64,000 nucleotides of DNA from positions 974,500-1,038,499 of the forward strand of contig NW_019091382.1 in the NCBI RefSeq assembly GCF_001949145.1, in the 5' to 3' direction. The position numbers and the translations under genes were made by a program. Origin of the DNA: Acanthaster planci. Taxonomy: Eukaryota; Echinodermata; Asteroidea; Valvatida; Acanthasteridae. The notes below the pieces were generated by a model that ran no database searches, was not told the DNA's origin, and saw only the letters and a program-made list of their open reading frames with translations. This document shows, piece by piece, positions 13,101-25,100 of the stretch (positions are counted from its first letter, which is position 1; each line of letters starts with the position of its first letter).

Positions 13101-16100
13101 GCGCTACATACATGTAAATATCCACAATTTTCGCCTTTTTTGATTAGTGTAAATTTGTTCATTTCCTCCCTTCCTGTAAAAAAAAGTCACTATATTCTTG
13201 CAACCGGAGTTTTTACGAGAATGTGAAACCCAAAGCTGAAGCCAGCGCAGAACTAAAGGCCATCCTAGTGGTCGTTAGCTTGCAAAAGTTTTTAAAGCCA
13301 GATTCATGAACTTCAAACCTGGTTCACCCTGTGTTTTTATTCTTTCACAGCAATTCATTACCTAACCGAGAGTCTAGTTGATACATGTATTCGAATAGTG
13401 TAGAATTCTGCAGGGTTTAAAGGTGTTGATACAAATCAGTTTATGGTATATCAAGGATTGGTGTTGGCTTCTGAGGACAATCTTGCAGAAAAATGACTTA
13501 ATGTCACTTTAAAAAACCTTTGCACCTTTGGCTTTATCATGTACTAGTATGTCATTACTCTAGGGCTGAGTCAATTCAAATAATTCACTATTTGAATATT
13601 CAACCTTCAATTTGATCAAATATCGGAATATTGGGTCGTACCAACCGGCAGATTGTTGATGAACAAACCATATACAAAATTAGTTGCAATAATGCCCACA
13701 ATTGTACATATGTACATTATACATGTAATCACTATAATAGCTTCTCACATCTAGGAGTATCTCCAGCCACGATTTAGCAAGATTTAAGAGACGAAAAATA
13801 CTTTCCCTGTTGAAAATTTCTAGCCCTTTTAAGTTGTTTAACAAATAATTACTTTTTGAATCGTAAGATTTCTGACGGTTTTCATTTGAATCTGCTTGAA
13901 ACAAGCCTCCATAGTGCAATTTTTCTCGTATAAAACCAAGGAATATTTTTCCTTTTCCTGAATTTTGAATTCAAATATTCGAATTCGGAAAAAAAAATAT
14001 TCAAATATTTGATAATCGATCAAATATTTGGTTATTTGGATATTAGGCAACTCCTTTATTACTCACGTCTTTTGCAATATACATGTATGAGGAAAACCCC
14101 TACAAGAAATATTTTCAACCGTGTTACATGCACATGTGTGTTGCACTCGACACATGGCATCTCCATGTGAGACTACGGCATTCACAAGTATTGAACACTG
14201 GCTACGGCTCTTCACCGTTGCCTCTTTTGATCAAAATTTGAAGCCCTAGTCGCAGGAGACGGGACCGGAACATGGCTACCCCCCGTCATGCACCACCCCA
14301 TACAATCTAAATTGATACACAGGCTGTGCTGGGTAGACATACAGGTACATATGTACATGTGTGCCTATGCAATCAATTGTACCCTAATCTATCGTCTCTC
14401 AAAATGTGGACAATAAAATTTGGCCTCCTTCTGGTAGTTGGAGCATTAGGGAGACATTGAAATGTCTCCCTAAGGTTGAAAATTTTACCACAAAATGTCT
14501 CCCAAGTGACCTATTTGGAAATATTCATGTTCTGGTATATTTGCAGGTGGAAAAATGAAACCAGTTCCAAGTAGAACTGTGATTCCTTAATAGAATCCAG
14601 ATGGATTCCATATGCTGGAATCAATGAACATCTGGTTCCACTTAAAAACAGGACAATGTCTTTTAACACCAGGAAAAAGAACATTGTATTTTACCGTCAA
14701 TCTACTGGTACACTGTGCAGGTGCTGTAGATTTTCACAGGTGTATTCATTAACCCAATTTGTAGAGTTTTTTTTTTTTAAAACTCAGTCAGCTGAATTTT
14801 TAAGCTCAATCACGACTGAGCGGGCTGGCCTCCAATGGCAGGAGACCCAAGTACTGTGCACGTGTCTGTTTGGGAGTCAGGAAGATGACCAATCTTCATG
14901 TGATCAGAACGGAATGGTCCCGCGTAATTGGTTCTATCCTGTGATGGAGCATGGTACTGCGGGCTGTGTAGTGAGGTTGGAGGCAGTACAGTGTAGCCCG
15001 TACATGCATCATGGCATGGGGACTGCCTAATGTACATTTTTGCTTTGGAATTCAAAGTGTACACATTAGGCTATACATTCCAGAACTGCGGAACCTGCGG
15101 ACTACATGTACGTGTAATTCTTAAACCTGGTTTGAAATTCAGACTACCTGCCAACCAACAAGAACATGTATATCTACCTGTACATGTACGTGTACATGTA
15201 CATGCAGTTCACAAGATGCAATGAAACAAGTACATGTATGTAACTTACTGGTACTAGGATATGTACATGTGCATTGTGCTTACATGTACATGGTATGTGA
15301 AATGTGTGCACATGTACATGTATACAGTTGAATCTTGTTTATAAGAGGGCTGTAAATTAATGCAGCATTTGCTTACAGATTATAACAGGACATACATGTA
15401 CATGTATTTACATCTACATGTACATGTACATGTATTTACATCTACATGTACATGTACATGTATTTACATCTACATTGGTAGGTTCCTGTTATAACAAAGC
15501 AAGGTCATGAGGTTCAACTGTTTGTACCGGTAGGCACATACATGTACTTTATACACATATTACGCAACTTTTGGCCAAATGGTGTGTGGCGAACTGAAGG
15601 ACGCTGAAGGACTGTGGTGACTGATGTCAAGTTGCATTAAACACATGAACGTGTGTTCCGGTAGGGCTACATGAACATGTTTATGTACATGGAGCAAAAA
15701 AGATTCCTCGTTTCCTCAAAGGCGATAGTTTCATGGCGTATCTGCATCAATTATTTTGCAACTTACACTTATGTGCCCCTACAGGTATTTATATGTAATC
15801 CCTGCAGGTCTGTGTCCTGGTTTTGTGGGCTGTAGTTAAGGTTTGAACACTTAGTCTTGTTAACAGTACATTTCTGGTCCATGTATTGAAAAACACATCG
15901 TCGATACTTGATGAGGTGGAAATGTATTCACAACCACCTGTCCAGGGGTCTCTTTTTTTAAAAAACTCTGTCCGTGGAACAATGTGGATTATTTCATTCC
16001 TTTGTCAAAATGTACAAAGTCAACATCAAAAAAATCTTACAAAATGCTGCTATAAGGAGATTACTCTCAAGGTCCCAGTCTTTGGAATCGTGTCTTTTCC

Positions 16101-19100
16101 CCTTTTTCTATTTTTTTTTTTAATCTGAAACAAAAATTTCCAATTTTTTTGTTTGAATTGAAAGCAATTTTGAAAGACCCAAGAACCTTGTTGAAATGTT
16201 GGTCTGGTTTACAGTTGTGTGCTGAAAGAAATAATTTCTGGTGTTATTCTTCATGCAAGGCAATGATTACATTCATTTGTACCAAAGGCCGTCATTTCTG
16301 GCGTGGTGTCCAGCTCAAATGTACATGTACATTACAAATAAAGACAAACGTTGGATTTCTCATCTGAAGTTAATGAGCATGCTTGTCCTGTCATGAAAGT
16401 TGTTAGCACTGTCAGAAACTGTGGACCGTGCCTGTTGAAAATTTACAATCTCCCGGTCCGTTACACCTGTATGGTAAATCCAAAATACTGGGTGCAGTGG
16501 AAATACATGTAGGACCCCAGATGACACTAAGGGGCGTCAGTTTGAAAATCTTTTCCTGGGAGAGAACAGGCAAGTTTTTTTTAACCTTGGCTGCCAAGGG
16601 AGGGGCAGATCTTGTAATCCGAGATCAAACCCTGGCATACATTCCCTTGACTGGATAGTATCCTACCTGTGTAGTTTGCCCTGGCAGTCAAAAGGCCACT
16701 GCCGTGAAAATATTTACTTTACCAGCATTTTTGCGTCAGAATGAAGTGGACGCAGCGGAATGCACCGCACGTCATGCAGCAGTTGGCAGATCGTGCAATT
16801 TACGTGTATATACCGTCATGCACTTTCGGATGTACATGGGTACATTTTCTTTCAAGTTTCCAGTGATGTGACATAACACAGCATATACGATGTATGTAAG
16901 TGTCCATGGGTGGGACCCCTTTCTGACCGTGACCTTGAAGGCAACTTTTGGCCCCATGACCTGTATAGTGTGCTTAGTATGCACACAAGCCATGTACATG
17001 TACATGCAAATGTATGTTGTATAAATTACCAGTACATAGATGTACTGAAACCTGACACATGCTGGCATCACGAGGCACTTCAAATACAAGAGATGTAGGT
17101 TGATGCACAATCATTGATGATGTGACTATAATTGATGGACCTTGCTACAAAATTGGTACATGTACTTGTATTACTTGGACATTGTACCACTCTGTACATA
17201 TTGGTACATTAAAAAATCAATCTTTGTCAAAAACAACCCAAAAAACCTCTCTTTTGGAGGTTGTTTGTATTAACTGTGGTTATTTGTTCATGAGTTTCTG
17301 ACAAAACTTGTGGTGTTGACTTTGATGAAACTTTAGTGACTAGTACATTTGATATCGGCTGATTGGCCAATTACTTCCTTCGTGCATATCATGGACTCGG
17401 ACTGGTTGATACGGTGCTTTCCCTCTGTTCGCCCACAGCCATTGAGTCATTGGATTCCCTCAATGACCAGATCGTCCAGTTCATGTTCACGCCCAAGTCG
17501 TCGGAATGCGACGTCAGCACGCCGGTGAGCGAGTCGGTGCACCCGCCGGCCAGGGACTCCCTCAAGGCCAGCCTGGCGCTGATGCGCCGGCTGCTGGTGG
17601 ATGCGCAGATCAAGTACAGGCAGATGGCAGAGGAGAACAAGAGACTGTCGTGCACAAAGCCGGAGAAGCCTCAACAGGTAGGAATGTAGTGACGCAGCGG
17701 CGCTGCACTTTGTTTCATTTGCTGTACGGGCTGTCTGCGTAAAAAGTTTACCGAGATAAAAATTACTGTAATGGCAAAAGCACTATACTTCATACATGTA
17801 TATGGGAAAGAGAAATAATTATGTCATTAGAAAGGGCAGAATGTCCTCTTTGCAATGGTATACCGGTACAGCTTGTGATGTTATTCACGCAGATAAACTA
17901 ACTACTGGTAGACCGATGTTAAGGGCACTGAAATCGGCACTGTGACAAGTTTGCATATTTGATTAACAGCGCTCAACCAGGCACGTTTGCAGAATACCAA
18001 ATGCCTTTGCTTTAAGAACACATTCTTGAAAACAAGGAATGTACCTAAATCAATCTGCTTTGTTTTCGCTACTTACTTCACAAGTTTAATATGCTGTGCC
18101 CTCCACAGGGCCGTCATTCCTGTCAATGCACATCTGACATTTTTATGTGCCGTAATTTTTATATCGTGGCATACTTTTTCTGTGGACACCCTGTTTATTG
18201 GCATGCACATGTAAGTACATACAACGCAATGCGTACTTGTTTTAGTTGGGATAGGAATTTATATCATCGTCAAGCAAAATCTAACGTGACTCGCACAGAG
18301 TCAAAAAGTTCGTGGTAAATTACACTGTAGCCTGTGTAAAATATCAAAAAGGGTCGACAAATTTAGCTCGTTGTGATTGGCCAGCGCATTGAAAATGCTT
18401 GGGGGTGCACTATTGTGAATTGCACGTATTTGGAAGTACATATACATGTATTTGAAAAAAAAAACAGTTATGTACAGGGTAGTTTTGGTCCAGAAATTCC
18501 CTATCTAATTTTTGAATGATTCAATAAAAATGTGTTATCAACATTCAAACAAGATTGCTTGTTTTGAAATCACCAGAACAGGATTACAGCTCAAGTCAAG
18601 CATAAGGTAGATGTGAATATTTGGCCCCAAGGAATTATTAAATAAAATATGCCAATGAGTTTGCACCTTTTGAGGCCAGACGCCCATTATCTGTCAATGA
18701 TGTTGATCCCAAACAATGTAGCTGTATTGTTTATATTTCAAACTTTCCGGATGGATAAGGTTACAGTGACTGAACTAACTGACACCAACAAGAGACTGAG
18801 TTACTTCAGTGCCGATGGAAGCACAGGCAGCAGTCCCGATAACGACAAGGGAAACTCAGGTAAGCCATCAGATCGTGCAAGTGCTCAAAGTATGTTAATG
18901 GTGTGCTGTACGTGTATAAAGTTTCATTCATTTTATCCAGCTGCTGTTGATTGTCCTGTGAAGCACAGGGCGCCAGACGTCGGCGTCTGTTGAACTTCGT
19001 TGCGTCTGTCAGGGTTAGGCTGACGGGAGATATATATCCAGTCCTTGTTGAAGTCACGTTGTGGCGTACTGAGAGTTCTACCATGCTTACGGTTCCCCGA

Positions 19101-22100
19101 TTTGCCACAGAATGGGAGAAGCAGCAGGGAGAGAGCGAGCTCCAGAGACTGAGAGACAGGTGCTGCCACCTAGAGCGGGACAACATGACCCTGATGAAGC
19201 AACTGGACGACCTGCGGGCGCTGGACCACAGCCACGTGGAGATACCCAGCGCCGGGGAGCTAAAAATCCAGCTGACGCAGACGGAGCACGATCTGGCGCG
19301 AGCGAAGGAGGCCCTCACAGGTACGGAAAATGTCATCCGCAGTAGTAGTCCTCCTTTTTTTTGCAAGATGCAAAATTTACACTGGGCGGGTTAGGGTTTC
19401 GGTCTGTGCACACTTTTTTTTTTTGTCAACGCGGTAAAAGGTTGATCGGTCTTTGTCATTTTCTTGTGTATCCCGGCTTTCGGGAGGGGAAGATGGAATA
19501 GTCTTGAAAGCATGATTAAAAAGTAGATGACTTCCAAGGCAAATGGTATTAGCTCGCCATCCTCTTCATAGCCCGGCTATCAACAGCATGTAAATTGTTG
19601 TGATTCTTATTCCCGGTACATGTGGGTTAGTCCCATCGTAACGGACCGGTTTGGCATTTCAAAAAGGCAAGGTCTTTAGAGAACAAACCACCCGATGTCA
19701 CGCCAGCTCAAACATGCTCAGTGCATGCGAGTCGACGTACTGCCGCTCCGATAGGGTCACCCAGGCATACTGACCAATCAGTAGTCTTGTTAGATATGAT
19801 GTCATGGCATGGCTGAGTGTCTTGCACCTTCAGTTATCAATTGTGGCTCTACTGTTACTGTGGAGAGTCAGTAATTGGCATACCGAGTGGTTCCCCCCCT
19901 TATGTTTAACTGGGCAATGCGAATATAGCCACACTGTTACCGACCTCACCATTGGTCGTAATTTTAACAATACATTTTTACAAAAAAATCATTGTATTTA
20001 CTTATAAACAGTTTTCATTCAAAGTTCTAAACTAGTAACGAGATTGGTTACAGTGTGACCCAATTGCTACTTTTCGTGGAATTGCCCAAATGGGAAATGT
20101 TGCACGTTATACCATGTCCCATCGCTGCATTTTGGATATCGCTCGTTTGTTAAATGGGCGCTGAAAGTCTTATTGGTGTTGTGTGTTGCCCCTTCTCCCT
20201 TCCAGCGATGAAGTCAGATCGTAAGCGGCTGAAGGGGGAGAAAGTGGACCTGCTGAACCAGATGAAGCAGCTCTACTGCACCCTGGAGGCCAAGGAGGAG
20301 GAGATGCGGGACTTCATCCGCAACTACGAGCAGCGGGTCTCGGAGAGCGACGAGAGCCTGCGCAAGGTGATCGCCGAGAAGGAGGAGGTGGAGAAGGACC
20401 GCTGGGAGATCTTGAAGCGGGCCCGGGAGGCTGCCGAGCGATCGGTGTCGTTACGGGAGCAGCTGGACAGGAGAGAAAAGGAGAACGAGGCCATGGAACA
20501 GGAAATAGACAAGGTAGAGATCGGTGTTGTAGCTGAGTACTCAGCAAGAGTTTTGCGGTCGAGTACTTAATAAGAGTGTTGTGATTAAGTACTCAACAGG
20601 AGCATGGTAATCGAGTACCTGCAAAGAATTGTAATCAAGTACTTAACAAGAGTGTTGTCCAGTTGCCAGGTTTTTTCATGGAGTACTCACTGAGTCCTTA
20701 ACAAGAGTGTTGTAATCGAGTAATCAAGGGGAGTGTTGTAATCGAGCACTCAATAGTGTTATAATCAAGTATATAGTATGTACTCACCAAGAGGGTTGTA
20801 CATCATCAAAAGAGTTGCAGTCGAATACTCAACAACACAGATCCAGTCAAGTTTTCAATAAAAATGTTTCAGTGGAATACTCAGCAGGAGTAGTGCAATA
20901 CTCCTGCTGAGTATTCCACTCGAGTAGTCATACATGTAGTAATGTTGTACATGCAGTTGAATACTCACCAGGAGTGTTACAGTCGCTCAATCTGTTATTC
21001 GTCAGCCTGCATCTTATTACATGTACACTGTAAATGTATGTGCCCTGCAGTCCTATTAATACATTGAGAGAATAGCTGCTGTACTGTAGTTAGGCAAACC
21101 GCAAGAATACGATTTGGATTTTTGTGCGTATAAAATGCTGGGGCGTATTTTCTCTTTCGCAGTTGAAGGAGCAGTTGACGGCAGAAAGACGCAGCTTCCA
21201 CCATCCCCAAACACCCACCATCACGCTGACCAGCACCCCGGCCACCACGCCGGATATGGCCGACCTGGGCTTCCCCCACCTGCACCGGCCGGTGTCCAAA
21301 GCCAACAGCCAGGCTTCCACGTCCCTGTCGGACCACCTCCCCGCATCATCGCTGGCACAGAACGACTTGGTGTCTCAGCCGGATGTTTCTGGTACCGTAG
21401 AGTGCAACTCAAGTAGTGCTTTATGTTACTTTGATTTTAATCGCTATATGAAGGAAAAGGTTCCTTGGAATAATACCCATTCATTTCTATTAACTGTTGG
21501 TAGCAACATCATTTAGACATCTTCAAGCAAATATTCCTGCAGTTACATTGTTAACATTGTTGTGTTTGAGTCTTTCACAAGTTCCGTCCCAAGGCCAGTC
21601 ACAAGGCCCTTCCCAAGGCCAGTCACAAGGCCCTTCCCAAGGCCAGTCAGAAGACCCCTTCCAAGGCCAGTCACAAGGCCCTTCCCAAGGCCAGTCACAA
21701 GGCCCTTCCCAAGGCCAGTCACAAGGCCCTTCTCAAGGCCAGTCACAAGGCCCTTCCCAAGGCCAGTCATAAGTAACAGGGTGAACAGTGATAAAAGAAT
21801 GCTTTTGTCACAGCTCATTTCAATAGCTTGTGAATTGGCTCAAGACAGAATGACTTGTGACTGACTTGCAGGGACTTGTGGTGGGCTCGAATCCAACACT
21901 GATTGTTAATGATGAATTGCTTCCTGAACAAAATGAGATTTAAAGAAACAAAATGTGAACTGCTATCGATGTCTCGTTGCAGACGTCACACTCGGCGAAA
22001 GCACCAGCACGGAGCATCTGCTCTCCACGACGTCGGACGGCACGGCGCGGTCCAACGAGGACATCCCCTACGAGGTCACTGTGCCCCGAGGCGGGGAGAA

Positions 22101-25100
22101 GAAGAAAAAGCCCAAGAAGCAGTCCAAGAAGTTCAACTCCCTCTCCAAGATTTTCGGCAAGAAGAACAGGTCGGCCCTGGAGCAGCTGGTCTTTGATGGT
22201 GAGGGTGTTTCTTGGCCCCTTTGCAGGCATCCCGCGGTCGTCATGGAAAAAAAAACGGGGGATGGGAATGTCCTGGAAAGTCATGGAAAAGTCGTGGAAA
22301 ATGGGGAAAAAATAGAGCGTCATGATGCCATTGTTGGAGAGAAAAAAGAAATGTTCAAGTCTTGAAAATCAAGATTGTGCAAGGGTTATTTTTGATGCGG
22401 TCTGTAGTGCCTTAGTGGCTGCGGCAGTCTTCCGGTTCCTATTACCAAGCAACTGTTCTCTGCAAAATGATGTCAAATATCATGGAAATTGTCCTATTTC
22501 AGTCCTGGACAAGTCATGGAATTTGGCTTCAGATTTGGAGTCGGTTTGTAACGGTAGTCATTGCTCTTTATTTTCTGCAGACACTCACATCGCGAGGAAC
22601 AGCTCGTCCATTTATGACAGCACGCTAGACGACCGCGAGAAGCTCCGTCTGGCCGAGAAGTGCCGGAACACCCCCATGACGCAGTGGAAGGCTGACATGG
22701 TGGTGTCGTGGCTGGAGATCACCATGTGCTTGCCGCAGTACAGCCAGAATTGCCAGGAGAACATCAAGAGCGGGAAGGTACGAAAAGCAGTGGGCGGGGC
22801 TTCGCCAGGGCGAAGGGGCAGTTTCTTCTGTTGGGAAAGCCAAGGCCAAGTTGTTGATGGAAATTTTGTAACATATTTGGTCCCCGCAGCATCTGTGTTT
22901 CAACACATTTGCAGTCCCTACATATTGTTTGATTTGCACACCTGGCAATCTAGTGCTCACTAGCAGATCCATTGGACCCATCAGGGCTCAACCCACCAGG
23001 AGCAAAATTTTGTTTTAGAAAATAAGAAAAAAAATTGGGGGACTTTTTCACTTCCCATCCTTTTAGAAGCCAGAACATTTAGCCTCACTACTAAGACCGG
23101 CCACAAAAGGTCACGTAAAGAGATTTCCAAATATTTTGCCCCACTCCTCCAAAAAAAAAAAATCGCCCCTCCCAGAAAATTTGGCATTCCATGCATCTGT
23201 AGATGATATATGGGCCCTGTTGCACTGGCATAAAATGTGGCCTTACATCATAATCTGTTGCAGGTCTTGCTCGGGCTCTCGGACGCCGAGCTGGAATCCG
23301 GCATGGGAGTAAGCAACGTCCTGCACAGACGCAAAGTCCGACTTGCCATCGAGGAGCACAGGCCAGGAGTCGAAATGTAAGCCACTCTGTCCTCCTTTTA
23401 CTCATGTTGGAGGCCTCCATGCATCGGAATTGTCTGAATGAAGTTTCCTTTGTAGACGTTTCTTCCTTTTTTTTGTGGAATTGCTTGATTTTGAATATTT
23501 TATTTGTCGAAATACGAAGGTGACAGACGGAGACTGAATATACATGTAGCGTACCAGTTGACTGATGCGTTAACTCTTGCCATATGGCATCCTTAACAGT
23601 CACTGGTAATAGGCATGCATGTACGTGTCTGTACAACACACATACAATAGCTTGAACATGCAGTGTGGAATGGGAGAGGTTTGCTTGTTGATAAGCCTTT
23701 TGCGAGGTCAAATTTGAATAAAATCTGGTACACTGAGTGATGAGATTGCACATAAACGTAGTAATTTGAATTCACCAGACTTAAGACACTGTTGCTATAC
23801 CTCGTGCTTCGGGGCAAGCTTTTGCATAGCGACCACCTTCTCTGGAATGGACTGGTTCCTTTGTGCCCTTCTTATCCATTGACAACAGTGTATTGGTGCA
23901 AGACGTCTCTTATGTAACTGAGCACAAGTTTGCCCCGAATCACGAGGTATAGCAAGAGTGTTTTTAGTATGGAGAATTCAAATTGTTATGTTCATGTGAA
24001 TTTAAAGAACTCAGTGTACCAGATTCTATTCAAATTTAACTCGCAAAAGGCTTATTGCCCAAGTTCACAGGGGGGTGAGCATACGAGATGAGTGTATTCA
24101 CTGTTAGCTTTGCTTCTAAGGCAGTTTGAAAACAACGAAGATTTAATTAGAGGAGTAAGATTTGCATAGCAGCTCTTTCGTTACTTTTCACCTCGGTGGC
24201 CTGGGTTCAAATCCCATCTGGGCCAGCTTGTGGATTGGGTTTTCAGTCCCTACCTGATTCAGTGGGTTTTACCCAGAATATTCCTCTGGAGTTTTCCTCC
24301 CACCTCTGAATGACTTGTGATGGACTCATGATGGACTTACAGGGACTTGTGATGGACTTACAGGGACTTGTGATGGACTTGCAGGGACTTGTGATGGACT
24401 TACAGGGACTTGTGATGGACTTACAGGGACTTGTGATGGACTTACATGGACTTGTGATGGACTTATAGGGACTTGAAGGGACTTGTGATGGACTCGAATA
24501 CAACATTGGTGCCAAGGGCGCTTTTGAGGAATCCTTGGTTTCATTACCAGATATATCTCATAACAGTGATCTCCTACGTTTCATTTTACATAGCATCTTC
24601 CCGAAGGCGGGTGATCTGGACCACCGCTGGGTGGCCCGGACCTGGCTGAACGACCTCGGCCTTGGCCAATACTCGCTGCAGTTTGAGTCGGAGCGGATCG
24701 ATGGCCGAGTCCTCAACAGCCTCACCAAGAAAGACCTGGAGAAGCACCTCGGAATCACCCGGAAATTCCACCAAGTCAGCTTACTTCACGGCATCGAATT
24801 GTTGAGAAGGATCCAGTTTGATAAAGGGGTAAGCATTTAAAGAACGTGGCTTGATCAAGTGAACTGTACACATGACGTATCGGAATGTTTTATTTCGTAT
24901 TCGTTCCAGTGTCATGTCATACAATTATCCCCTCCATTGCACAAACCTGGCATATTGGTAAACTGGTGCAAAGTATGAATGAGTCCCTGCCTAATGACAT
25001 TGTAGCATTACTGACATTTCCTGGTGACTGCGCAATGGAACTTCCATTCCTATGTGCAGTGGAACTCCCATTGTGGCAGTGCAGCTGTGTTATATATTCG

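Larger units (their letters stand above)
7101..17438 (+). other. Kazrin intron 1 (predicted), dense in mobile elements
   Basis: No supported coding exon lies in this 10.3 kb. It contains a perfect foldback hairpin (7648-7724), hAT-like copies at 8400 and 13561, a tRNA-like pseudogene on the minus strand (9097-9174), a long-TIR miniature element (12776-13027), a 13-bp-arm hairpin (14446-14473), a pogo-like element carrying a 30-bp minisatellite (15325-15520), and abundant TACATGTA runs around 10850-10900 and 15170-15480. If exon 1 is not at 7040, this stretch is upstream sequence instead. Confidence 0.6.

Noticed and set aside
14656-15030. 124-codon open frame in kazrin intron 1
   Set aside because: It runs through poly-T and low-complexity sequence; the composition is not protein-like.
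15393-15473. CRISPR-like regular repeats
   Set aside because: The units are contiguous without unique spacers and the context is an animal intron; it is a minisatellite.
21497-21818. Open frames on both strands with GPSQGQSQ or GLVTGLGK peptide repeats
   Set aside because: They are produced by a 24-bp tandem repeat in a kazrin intron; 24 is divisible by three, so frames stay open by construction.
24243-24544. [12 protein letters not shown] repeat open frames on the minus strand
   Set aside because: Frames run through a 20-21 bp tandem array in an intron.
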